A DNA stretch of 7,299 nucleotides from CAYVSF01 sp046482855 (lineage in GTDB: Bacteria; Bacteroidota; Bacteroidia; Bacteroidales; UBA12077): the NCBI GenBank assembly GCA_046482855.1, contig JAWOEH010000151.1, positions 1 through 7,299 of the forward strand, written 5' to 3'. The position numbers and the translations under genes were made by a program. The notes under the pieces are model-generated. The model did no database searches, was not told the DNA's origin, and was given only the letters and a program-made list of their open reading frames with translations. Below, piece after piece: positions 1-6,468 of this stretch (its first letter is position 1; each line of letters opens with the position of its first letter).

Positions 1-50
1 ACTAACGGCCATGGGTGCACGCTATTTTTATGCCGAATGAAGCAAAGCCG

Positions 51-2471
51 CTATTCGTATCTCAGAATCTCCGCCGGGTTTGTGCTGGCAGCTTTATAGG
101 CTCTGGAAGCCACTGTAACAAATGCGATAAACAAACTAATCAACAGGCCCAATACAAATAGCCAGGGCGATAGGTTGATGCGAAAAGCAAACTGACTTAA
201 CCAGTTATTCAGCAACCAGTAGGCAATAGGAATAACCAGCAAATTGGCAAGCAAAACAAGACCCAGAAAGCGTCCCACAAATCGGAACAATAACTGCCCA
301 ATGGTACTGCCCATAACTTTTCTTATCCCTATCTCCTTTTGTTTCTGGAGCACCACAAAAGAGGTTAGCCCTAACAAACCAAAACAGGCAACCAGCACAC
401 ATATGGAGGCAAAAACCAGGAATAGCCCCAACATATTTTGCTCTCGTTGATACAAGGTTTGGAAGTTTTCATCCAGAAACCGAAAGCGCATCTCTTCCTC
501 CGGAAAAAACTGCTGCCAGGTGGCTTTTATTTTCTTCACTCCGTCGGATAGCTGACCAGCCTTAATCTTTACTGCAACATACCGAATGCGATCCGGATTG
601 TACAAAAAGAATAGAGGCTGAATGGAAGAGTGAAGAGAGGCGAAGTGAAAATCGTCCGTTACGCCCACCACATGACCGTCAACGCCCCTGCCACAAGCAA
701 TTCGGCGCTCCATTGGGGCGTCGCCAAGCATCGAAAGGGCAGCCTGATTAACGACAAAGGCCGATTCCTTATCGCCGGGAAATTCATGGGAGAAGAGCCG
801 ACCCTTTACGGCAGGAATTTGCAGCATTTCAAAAAATCCATCCCCTACGGTGTAGTAGTCCATCATTTGCTGCTCAAACCCCTCATTCACCTGTAAATAG
901 AATGTCAATCGACCATTGGCAAAACCGGGTAAATCGTTGGTGGTAATCACATTGGCCACTTCATTGAACCGACCCAGCTCCTGTTTAAGCGCCGGAATTT
1001 TTTGCTGTATCAGCGTATCTCTGGAAACCGGTAAAACAGCAATACGATCTTTCGAAAACCCCAAATCCTGCTTTTGCATAAAGCGCATTTGACTGGTAAT
1101 AACCAACGTGGCGATGATCAAGCCCGAGGAAACAAAGAATTGAAATACCACCAGCCCTTGCCGAACCCAAACGGAAGCGGAGTGCCGCGAAGAGACGCCC
1201 TTAAAACGCAGCACGCGTCGCTGAACGGCTCCTAACGGATGAAAGCGGGACAACACCAACGCGGGGATAAAACCGCTCAAAAGACTCACCACAACTACGA
1301 TGAGACCCATTCTGCCCACTTGTCCCAACAACGTATCATAAGGGCCAATAAATGAGAGCTCCTGACTAAACTGCTCATTGAAGGCAGGGAGCACTAACTC
1401 GGTTAACAGTAAGGCCAAGCCAACCGAAATACATGACAACACAAAGGCCTCGGATAAGAACTGGCCAATAAGGTGTTTGCGCAACGCGCCGTGGATCTTC
1501 CTGAGTCCTACCTCAGGGGCCCGCTTAGCAGCCAAAGCAGTGGAGAGGTTGATATAGTTTACAATGGCTATGAGTAACACAAAGAAGGCGACAAGCGTAA
1601 ACAAGTAGAGGTATTTTTTATCTACATTATCGCGATAATCGAAGTCATAGGAAGTTAAGTAGTGGATATCCTCAACGTTCTCAAAATTGTAGGTTAACTT
1701 ATAGGACAACTCATGCTGATCGATCCAGGGCTGAATATACTTATCGTACCACGTTTGGAACTTTTCTTTTACCTGAGGGAGCGACGCCGCTGAAGCAAAT
1801 TTCACATAGGTGTAGTTCACCATGTAGGTCCAATCACTATTCATCTGGTCTCTTCGGGCTTTGGGGATGGTGCTACTGGCAATTAGCACCTCCGGCTGAA
1901 TATGGCTCTTATACCCCCTGTTATCGAAAACCCCTTTAACCGTGTACAAACGATTGTTAGAAGTAAAGGTTTTGTCAACCACGTCCAGTTTTCCGTAAAG
2001 ATTCAGAGCCACCTTTTCGGAGATGACGCACTCGCGGGGATATTGCAATAAACTGTTGCGATTGCCCCTGACTAAAGGATAATCGAAAATTTGGAAAAAC
2101 CCACTATCGGCATAATGTACACCTGAAAGCACAAAGGTTTCCTCATCGATGGATACTTCCATTTCATCCTGACTATAAGTAAAGCGTGTATAGGCCTCTA
2201 TTTCCGGAAACTCATCGGTCATTGAAGGTCCCACACGGAAAGAGGTCAGTGCATAGTCCGTAGCATTTTGGCCGGAATGAACGGTTTGCGATACCCGGTA
2301 AATGCTGTCGGTATCACTCCATTGTTTATCATACCCAAATTCAGAGGAGATATACAAATAGATAATGATAAAGGAGGCTAACCCCAGAGTAAATCCCGTA
2401 AGGTTGATGAAAGTAGCCAGCTTATATTTTCTTAGTGTCCGCCAGGTCATGCGGAGGTAATTTAACAACAT
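51..2471 (-). CDS. FtsX/MacB-family ABC transporter permease (permease 2)
   Basis: This 806-residue inner-membrane permease is a paralogue of permease 1 with the same eight-helix plan. Helices fall at about 21-43, 288-307, 340-363, 389-409, 438-459, 681-703, 735-755 and 769-788. Two large extracytoplasmic domains lie between helices 1 and 2 and between helices 5 and 6. Shared landmarks are HYADSGFFQIFDYPLVRGN (119-137), the coupling segments PEVGLRKIHGA (319-329) and KEIGIRKVMGS (711-721), and the C-terminal NPAEILRYE. The start MLLNYLRMTWRTLRKYK is standard for the family, which supports the ATG at 2471. It lies 18 bp downstream of the head-GIN gene and no ATPase is adjacent on its upstream side, so it may borrow the ATPase at 6583-7266 or use one outside the window (inference). 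It appears full length and unbroken. The substrate is unknown. No convincing terminator is seen in the 50 bases after its stop. Confidence 0.94.
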   Translation of the reverse strand: MLLNYLRMTWRTLRKYKLATFINLTGFTLGLASFIIIYLYISSEFGYDKQWSDTDSIYRVSQTVHSGQNATDYALTSFRVGPSMTDEFPEIEAYTRFTYSQDEMEVSIDEETFVLSGVHYADSGFFQIFDYPLVRGNRNSLLQYPRECVISEKVALNLYGKLDVVDKTFTSNNRLYTVKGVFDNRGYKSHIQPEVLIASSTIPKARRDQMNSDWTYMVNYTYVKFASAASLPQVKEKFQTWYDKYIQPWIDQHELSYKLTYNFENVEDIHYLTSYDFDYRDNVDKKYLYLFTLVAFFVLLIAIVNYINLSTALAAKRAPEVGLRKIHGALRKHLIGQFLSEAFVLSCISVGLALLLTELVLPAFNEQFSQELSFIGPYDTLLGQVGRMGLIVVVVSLLSGFIPALVLSRFHPLGAVQRRVLRFKGVSSRHSASVWVRQGLVVFQFFVSSGLIIATLVITSQMRFMQKQDLGFSKDRIAVLPVSRDTLIQQKIPALKQELGRFNEVANVITTNDLPGFANGRLTFYLQVNEGFEQQMMDYYTVGDGFFEMLQIPAVKGRLFSHEFPGDKESAFVVNQAALSMLGDAPMERRIACGRGVDGHVVGVTDDFHFASLHSSIQPLFFLYNPDRIRYVAVKIKAGQLSDGVKKIKATWQQFFPEEEMRFRFLDENFQTLYQREQNMLGLFLVFASICVLVACFGLLGLTSFVVLQKQKEIGIRKVMGSTIGQLLFRFVGRFLGLVLLANLLVIPIAYWLLNNWLSQFAFRINLSPWLFVLGLLISLFIAFVTVASRAYKAASTNPAEILRYE

Positions 2472-2489
2472 ACGAAACGATATAAGGAG

Positions 2490-3182
2490 TTAATATTTTT
2501 TAATCCTGCCTAATCCTGATACATTTTTTGTTATCTGCGTGGGGTTTCCATCGTATTCGACCAAGCCAATTCCGGAGATTTCGGCTTTCAGGATCTTTGC
2601 GGCATACACTTCGGCCTTGCCAGCCCCGCTAAAGTCGAGATAAGTAGCTTCCGTAATGAAGCCTACGGCATCGATATTACTGGCACCACTAATATCCCAG
2701 GCAGCATATTTGGTTTTGCCCCAAATATGCATATTGGCGGCGCCGCTCAAGTCGGCCATAAATTTGTTGCAGTCCAGCTCCATGTCAATGTCGGCAGCAC
2801 CCGATATGTCCAGGCGGAACTCGTCGGTTTTCAGGGCTGTTCGGAATTTTATCTTGGCTCCTCCCACTATTTCGATATGGCTCAAATCCCTGACCATTAA
2901 ATCAATGGTTAGTTTCTCATCCCTTATATACTTATTGCGTGTGCTCACAATAAATAGCACTTCATTTTCGACATATACATCCAGTTCATCCAGCAAATCC
3001 TGGTCAGCCTCAATATCAAGGGCCTCCTTATCGCCTTGCTCAACATACATGCGCAAGGGTACATTGCTGTACACTTTTGTAAAGTCAGTTACCTTGTACG
3101 TTTCTTTTCGCTCTTGTGCCGTAGCTGTAGATACTATCAACAGCATTGTGGCAACCATTACTTGTAATCCTATTTTTTTCAT
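2490..3182 (-). CDS. secreted head-GIN domain (DUF2807) protein
   Basis: This is a 230-residue predicted exported protein. The N terminus MKKIGLQVMVATMLLIVSTA followed by TAQ is a classic signal peptide, with likely cleavage after Ala22. There is no lipobox cysteine, so it should be soluble periplasmic or surface-associated rather than a lipoprotein. The mature part resembles the head-GIN domain family (Pfam DUF2807, PF10988). A beta-rich head is followed by rungs carrying the turn SG[AIL] at residues 127, 146, 165, 185, 203 and 222, spaced 18-20 residues apart. It ends in the family-typical GLGRIKKY. This pattern suggests a small right-handed beta-helix. The biochemical role of the family is not established. 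The leader before the ATG is A-rich (cataaaaaac), as in many Bacteroidota starts. Only 18 bp separate its stop from the start of permease 2, so the two are almost certainly co-transcribed. About 800 bp of repeats precede it. Confidence 0.91.
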   Translation of the reverse strand: MKKIGLQVMVATMLLIVSTATAQERKETYKVTDFTKVYSNVPLRMYVEQGDKEALDIEADQDLLDELDVYVENEVLFIVSTRNKYIRDEKLTIDLMVRDLSHIEIVGGAKIKFRTALKTDEFRLDISGAADIDMELDCNKFMADLSGAANMHIWGKTKYAAWDISGASNIDAVGFITEATYLDFSGAGKAEVYAAKILKAEISGIGLVEYDGNPTQITKNVSGLGRIKKY

Positions 3183-3207
3183 GATTCTTGTTTTTTATGT
3201 AGTGTAA

Positions 3208-3256
3208 TTGGTGATTGATAATTCGTGATTCGTGATTAGTAATTAGTGATTGGTTT
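3208..3256. repeat. GTGATT/AATTMGT low-complexity tract
   Basis: Words such as GTGATTGAT, AATTCGTGATT, CGTGATTAGT and AATTAGTGATT follow one another with a loose period of 7-9 bases. The tract lies just upstream of the head-GIN start and so would fall within its leader. No Bacteroidota-type promoter motif (TAnnTTTG on the minus strand) is visible inside it. Confidence 0.65.
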
Positions 3257-3273
3257 GTTGTTGAGTTGTTGAT

Positions 3274-3330
3274 CTCGCCTGAGCCTGCCTGTCGGTAGGC
3301 AGGGCCATCGCCTAAGGCGAGGCAGGCGAG
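3274..3330. repeat. compound palindromic element with nested hairpins
   Basis: The outer arms CTCGCCTG (3274-3281) and CAGGCGAG (3323-3330) are perfect inverted repeats. Inside them are two further hairpins: CCTGCCT (3284-3290) with AGGCAGG (3297-3303), and TCGCCT (3308-3313) with AGGCGA (3315-3320). The whole can fold as a three-way junction. Direct copies of GTTGTTGA flank it at 3265-3272 and 3336-3343 and could be a target-site duplication, although the flank is GTT-rich. No T-tract follows on either strand, so it is not a standard terminator. Confidence 0.75.
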
Positions 3331-3352
3331 ACAGGGTTGTTGAGAGGATAGT

Positions 3353-3430
3353 TCTCAACCTTGAATCTCAACCTAAATCTCAACCTCAACCTCAACCTTG
3401 GCCTCTGTCTTAACCTCAACCTCAGCCTTT
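3353..3430. repeat. AACCTC hexamer tract A
   Basis: Degenerate copies of the unit [AG][AG]CCTC/AATCTC recur. From 3372 onward the CC doublets keep a 6-nt register (3372, 3384, 3390, 3396, 3402, 3414, 3420, 3426). The tract runs into T-rich words (CTTTTATCTT at 3427 and 3448) and a second short hexamer stretch at about 3460-3490. Confidence 0.8.
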
Positions 3431-3490
3431 TATCTTTTTACTTTTTTCTTTTATCTTAATCTTAATCTCAACCTTAGCCTCAATCTCAAC

Positions 3491-3551
3491 CTTAGCCATG
3501 TTTCGCTTCATGCCTCGTTTTTGCACGTGGCAATATTAGTAGTTGAAGCGA
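3491..3551. repeat. 61-bp structured repeat, copy 1
   Basis: This unit runs from CTTAGCCATG to GTTGAAGCGA and matches 3648-3708 at 59 of 61 positions. It is self-complementary: TCGCTTCA (3503-3510) pairs with TGAAGCGA (3544-3551). Immediately inside, TGCCTCG (3511-3517) pairs with CGTGGCA (3526-3532) with one T/T mismatch, around the loop TTTTTGCA. An 11-nt bulge (3533-3543) lies on the right arm. A REP-like palindrome follows after 21 bases. Confidence 0.88.
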
Positions 3552-3571
3552 GGATTTTGGCCTGCCATCGA

Positions 3572-3591
3572 TACCCGCCTGAAGGCGGGTG
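3572..3591. repeat. REP-like palindrome 1 (ACCCGCC-TGAA-GGCGGGT)
   Basis: The stem ACCCGCC (3573-3579) pairs perfectly with GGCGGGT (3584-3590) around TGAA, with a T-G closing pair at 3572/3591. It is followed by GCTATT. It shares the downstream word GGTGCTA and the TGAM loop with the palindrome at 3732-3751. Short GC-rich hairpins with a conserved flanking word resemble REP sequences mobilised by RAYT (REP-associated tyrosine) transposases. That assignment is inference, as no transposase is in the window. Confidence 0.72.
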
Positions 3592-3608
3592 CTATTCTCA
3601 TAATTATC

Positions 3609-3647
3609 AGCCTCAGCCTCAGCCTTAACCTCAACCTCAACCTCAAT
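3609..3647. repeat. AACCTC hexamer tract B
   Basis: Six CC doublets fall exactly 6 bases apart (3611, 3617, 3623, 3629, 3635, 3641). The units change from CAGCCT to CAACCT along the tract. It leads directly into copy 2 of the 61-bp repeat, just as a hexamer stretch precedes copy 1. Confidence 0.85.
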
Positions 3648-3708
3648 CTTAGCCATGTTTCGCTTCATGCCTCGTTTTTGTACGTGGCAAAATTAGTAGT
3701 TGAAGCGA
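3648..3708. repeat. 61-bp structured repeat, copy 2
   Basis: This is the second copy of the unit at 3491-3551, offset by exactly 157 bp. It differs at two positions, C/T (3524 versus 3681) and T/A (3534 versus 3691). Both fall in parts predicted to be unpaired, the apical loop and the 11-nt bulge, so every stem base is conserved. The arms are TCGCTTCA (3660-3667) and TGAAGCGA (3701-3708). A REP-like palindrome follows after 23 bases. Confidence 0.88.
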
Positions 3709-3731
3709 TTGTACGTCCAACGCCATTTTCA

Positions 3732-3777
3732 CACCGGACTGACGTCCGGTGCTACAATAATATCGCCCATTCTGGGC
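3732..3777. repeat. REP-like palindrome doublet 2
   Basis: The first hairpin is CACCGGAC (3732-3739) with GTCCGGTG (3744-3751) around TGAC, followed by CTACAATAATATC. The second is GCCCA (3765-3769) with TGGGC (3773-3777) around TTC. Paired hairpins separated by an A/T-rich spacer are typical of REP doublets. The word GGTGCTA after the first hairpin is shared with palindrome 1 although the stem sequences differ, which suggests related but divergent elements. Confidence 0.75.
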
Positions 3778-3794
3778 TAACAGGATTAATTTTT

Positions 3795-3934
3795 CTCAAC
3801 CTCAATCTCAACCTCAACCTCAACCTTTTATCCTTTTACTTTTTACTTTTTACTTTGCTCTTTTATCTTAACCTCAACCTCAGCCTCAACCTCAGCCTCA
3901 GCCTTAATCTCAACCTCAGCCTTTTATCTTTTTA
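3795..3934. repeat. AACCTC hexamer tract C with CTTTTTA heptamers
   Basis: Two hexamer stretches sit here. In 3795-3825 doublets lie at 3800, 3812, 3818 and 3824. In 3870-3921 eight CC doublets hold one 6-nt register from 3872 to 3920, with a single TC substitution at 3908. Between them is a T-rich stretch (3826-3869) containing CTTTTTA-type heptamers and ending in CTTTTATCTTAACCTCA. The same 17-nt word recurs at 3963. Confidence 0.82.
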
Positions 3935-3935
3935 C

Positions 3936-3956
3936 CCTGCCTACCGGACAGGCAGG
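3936..3956. repeat. CCTGCCT/AGGCAGG palindrome
   Basis: CCTGCCT (3936-3942) pairs with AGGCAGG (3950-3956) around ACCGGAC. Its reverse complement has the loop GTCCGGT, one base longer than the GTCGGT loop of the same stem at 3284-3303. The two are therefore related copies in opposite orientation near the ends of the mosaic. The T-rich run after it lies on the plus strand, opposite to the genes, so it is not a terminator for permease 1. Confidence 0.75.
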
Positions 3957-3962
3957 TTTAAT

Positions 3963-3989
3963 CTTTTATCTTAACCTCACCCTCAACCT
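3963..3989. repeat. hexamer tract D, abutting the permease 1 stop codon
   Basis: CTTTTATCTTAACCTCA is followed by CCCTCAACCT and then directly by the reverse complement of the TAA stop at 3990-3992. The repeat mosaic therefore begins at the last codon of permease 1 with no ordinary 3' untranslated sequence between them. Confidence 0.8.
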
Positions 3990-6377
3990 TTACTCATCCC
4001 GCAAGGCAATTACCGGATCCATAAACGCTGTTTTCAGGGCCTGATAATTGACCGTAGCGATGGAGACAAAAAAAGTAATGAACGTAGCATTCAGATATAG
4101 CCAAACGGGCATGGAGGCCTGGTACTGAAAATCACCTAGCCATTGGCTCAGGGCAATATAGGCAATAGGCCATGCAATAAGGTTTGCAATCAAAATCCAG
4201 CGTGCAAAATCATACGAAAGCTTAACCATGATATTCCATACGCTGGCGCCCATAGCCTTGCGAATCCCTATTTCTTTGGTCCGCTGCTCGGTGATAAAGG
4301 CTGACAAGCCCAACAATCCCATACAGGCGATGAAAATAGCTAACAAAGTAAAGCCCAGCAACATCCTGCCAACCTTTAATTCAGACTGATACAGACGATT
4401 GTACTCCTCTTCAAGCTCGGTATATTGAAAAGGATATCGGCTGTTGAACTGTTCCCACACCTTAGCAATGGCCTGTAACGTGCGTTCGTGTTTTTGGGGA
4501 AGCAACCTTACAGACATGTAGGTTACCTGATCTTTCAAGGGCAATATCATCATAGGCTCCACAGGCTGATGAAGCGAATTGAAGTGCATATCCTGAAACA
4601 CGCCAACAACCATATAACTCCTCCCATCTTGCCACAAAATTTGTCCCACCGGATCTTCCCAACCCAGCTTATGTACCAATGTTTCATTAACCAATACAGC
4701 ATTGGTATCGCCCGGCGCCATGGTAAAATTCCTTCCCCTTCCAAGATGCAATCCCATTGCCCGAACGTACTCTGTATCGGCGCGAAAGGTGAAGATCAAA
4801 AGAGTATTTCCCTTTTTCTCATTGGGCGTGTATCCCTGACCACTCAATCCATGCCCGGGAATATTAGAGGAAGCTGTTACATGACTCACTCCTTCCAAAG
4901 ATTTTATTGTATTCTGCAATTCCAGATTTTGCCGGGCCACCGTTGAATCAAGGATAGGAATGACAATGATATTATCTTTTTCAAAGCCCAGATTTTGGGT
5001 TCTGACAAAATCCAACTGTCGGTAAACCATTCCTGTGGAGATAATTAGAACAACAGCTACGGTAAACTGAAAAACCACCAAACTACTGCGAAAACTTTTT
5101 CTCCCCTTTGTGCCCCAAATCTGCCCCTTTAGTACATCAATAGCCCGGTAATTTGAGAGAAAGAAAGCCGGATAAGCACCTGCCAAAAGGCCAATAAAGA
5201 ACAAAAAGCCCGCCCACAATATCAATGTTTGCGTATGTAACACCCCCTGAAAAACCAAAGAAGTGTTGGCCAATTTATTAAACGAAGGCAATAACAACTC
5301 AGCCGCAAAAAGGGCAATAAGACCGGAAATAAAGACAATGATCAGGGCTTCGGAGAGAAACTGACCAATCAATTGCCTCCGGGAAGCGCCCATTAATTTT
5401 CGTACTGCCACCTCTCGTGCACGAGTGGAAGACTTTGCGGTGGCCAAATTCACATAGTTAAAACAGGCAATCCCTAAAATAAACAAGGCTACCAACATTA
5501 AAATAAACAGCGTGGCGATACTTGCATTAGGTTCCAGCTCATCGGACAGATGAGAGTATAGATGGATGGAAGCAAGCGGTTGCAGGTAAGGTAGTATGCG
5601 AATATTTTCGGCGTCAAGATCATACCCCGACTGCTCCTTAAAAAAACCCTCAAACAGCATGTTTAAGCGCTCAGGGAACGTTCCTTTATTAAATTTCACA
5701 TAGGTATGGTAAGCAAAAGTTGTCCAGGCTTCCAACTCGTATACCCCGGGCTGATCTTCCAAAGAGGCAAAACTCAGCAAAAAATCAAAATCCATATGAC
5801 TGTATGAGGGTGGATCCTTGACAATACCCGATACAGTGTAAACATTGTTGCTGTTAAACAAAATCTCCTGTCCAACGGCCTGGCTTCCGCCAAAATACTT
5901 GTTCGCAGCCTCCTGGGTGATAACTACCTGATGAGGTTCAGAAAGCACTTCGTCAGGATTTCCGACAATCAACTCAAAATCAAACACCTGAAAAAACCCT
6001 TTATCGGCATACAACAAGCGGGTTTCATAGGTGTTTTTGCCAGCTGCTTCGGTCATAACTTTTTGACGCACTTTTAACAAGCGGGTAGCGGCCTCTATCT
6101 CCTCGTACTGTTCCTCGAGTGCAGGTGCCATAGGTGCACTGCTCATAGGAACATGAAAATACTCACCCGATAAATCGCCTTTTGTTGCAACCCGGTAAAT
6201 GCGTTCGTACCCCTGATGAAATTTATCGTAGCGAAGCTCATGAAGAATATAGAAGCCAATAAGCAGGGCGATGGTCATTCCAAGGGCCAACCCCAAAATA
6301 TTGATAAGGGTATAAAATCGCAACCGTATCAGGTTCCGAAATGCCACCTTCCAATAATTTTCAATCATACCCTTCAT
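3990..6377 (-). CDS. FtsX/MacB-family ABC transporter permease (permease 1)
   Basis: This 795-residue inner-membrane permease has the double-FtsX layout common in Bacteroidota. A first membrane helix lies at about 22-46. A MacB-type periplasmic domain follows at about 50-280, including LLYADKGFFQVFDFELIVGN (121-140). Three helices (about 287-306, 341-363, 385-409) form the first FtsX domain. A helix at about 432-452 opens the second half, then a second periplasmic domain (about 460-665) and three C-terminal helices (about 671-692, 727-747, 757-776). The FtsX coupling segments are REVAVRKLMGA (321-331) and KEIGIRKAMGA (701-711), where the ATPase would dock. Met4 (ATG at 6368) is an equally plausible start, since family members often begin MIxNYxK; neither start has a well-spaced ribosome site. 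It likely moves a lipid, peptide or envelope component, or signals by mechanotransmission like MacB. The substrate is not determinable. A repeat tract begins directly after its TAA stop. Confidence 0.94.
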   Translation of the reverse strand: MKGMIENYWKVAFRNLIRLRFYTLINILGLALGMTIALLIGFYILHELRYDKFHQGYERIYRVATKGDLSGEYFHVPMSSAPMAPALEEQYEEIEAATRLLKVRQKVMTEAAGKNTYETRLLYADKGFFQVFDFELIVGNPDEVLSEPHQVVITQEAANKYFGGSQAVGQEILFNSNNVYTVSGIVKDPPSYSHMDFDFLLSFASLEDQPGVYELEAWTTFAYHTYVKFNKGTFPERLNMLFEGFFKEQSGYDLDAENIRILPYLQPLASIHLYSHLSDELEPNASIATLFILMLVALFILGIACFNYVNLATAKSSTRAREVAVRKLMGASRRQLIGQFLSEALIIVFISGLIALFAAELLLPSFNKLANTSLVFQGVLHTQTLILWAGFLFFIGLLAGAYPAFFLSNYRAIDVLKGQIWGTKGRKSFRSSLVVFQFTVAVVLIISTGMVYRQLDFVRTQNLGFEKDNIIVIPILDSTVARQNLELQNTIKSLEGVSHVTASSNIPGHGLSGQGYTPNEKKGNTLLIFTFRADTEYVRAMGLHLGRGRNFTMAPGDTNAVLVNETLVHKLGWEDPVGQILWQDGRSYMVVGVFQDMHFNSLHQPVEPMMILPLKDQVTYMSVRLLPQKHERTLQAIAKVWEQFNSRYPFQYTELEEEYNRLYQSELKVGRMLLGFTLLAIFIACMGLLGLSAFITEQRTKEIGIRKAMGASVWNIMVKLSYDFARWILIANLIAWPIAYIALSQWLGDFQYQASMPVWLYLNATFITFFVSIATVNYQALKTAFMDPVIALRDE

Positions 6378-6468
6378 GGCCTGAAATTTAGTAAAGCGAA
6401 AAAAAAGGCAGAAGTGTGTAGGGGAGTATTAACCCAGATTATTCATAAATAATCCCTGTCTGCGACAG

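Larger units (their letters stand above)
3208..3989. repeat. mosaic non-coding repeat region between permease 1 and head-GIN genes
   Basis: This stretch of about 780 bp contains no credible gene. It is built from several kinds of repeat: GTGATT-like low-complexity DNA at the head-GIN end, phased AACCTC hexamer tracts, five exact copies of CTTTTATCTT (starting at 3427, 3448, 3860, 3921 and 3963), two copies of a 61-bp structured unit, REP-like palindromes, and two CCTGCCT/AGGCAGG palindromes. Plus-strand open frames through it read as Leu-Asn/Leu-Ser repeats, which is simply the translation of the hexamer. On the transcribed strand it would be a G/A-rich leader for the head-GIN and permease 2 genes if read-through occurs. 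I see no terminator with a T-tract on that strand. The sub-elements are listed separately. Confidence 0.9.

Noticed and set aside
1..50. A terminator after permease 2
   Set aside because: No stem followed by a T-run can be drawn on the minus strand in these bases. Transcription may continue beyond the window.
2656..3207. A 183-codon plus-strand open frame opposite the head-GIN gene
   Set aside because: It is a shadow of the minus-strand gene. The minus frame has a signal peptide, the family repeat and a proper C terminus, whereas the plus frame is Ser/Leu-rich with no recognisable domain.
3274..3960. A CRISPR array, because of the repeats with hairpins
   Set aside because: There are only two 61-bp copies, separated by repeat-derived DNA. 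There are no regular unique spacers and no cas genes.
3398..3974. Two overlapping plus-strand open frames (3398-3628 and 3543-3974) encoding Leu-Asn/Leu-Ser-rich peptides
   Set aside because: They are translations of the AACCTC repeats and palindromes, lie in repeat DNA, have no start context and resemble no protein family.
3936..3975. Palindrome followed by a T-rich run as a rho-independent terminator
   Set aside because: The T-run is on the plus strand while all genes read on the minus strand. On the minus strand the hairpin is followed by A-rich sequence, so it would not terminate these transcripts.
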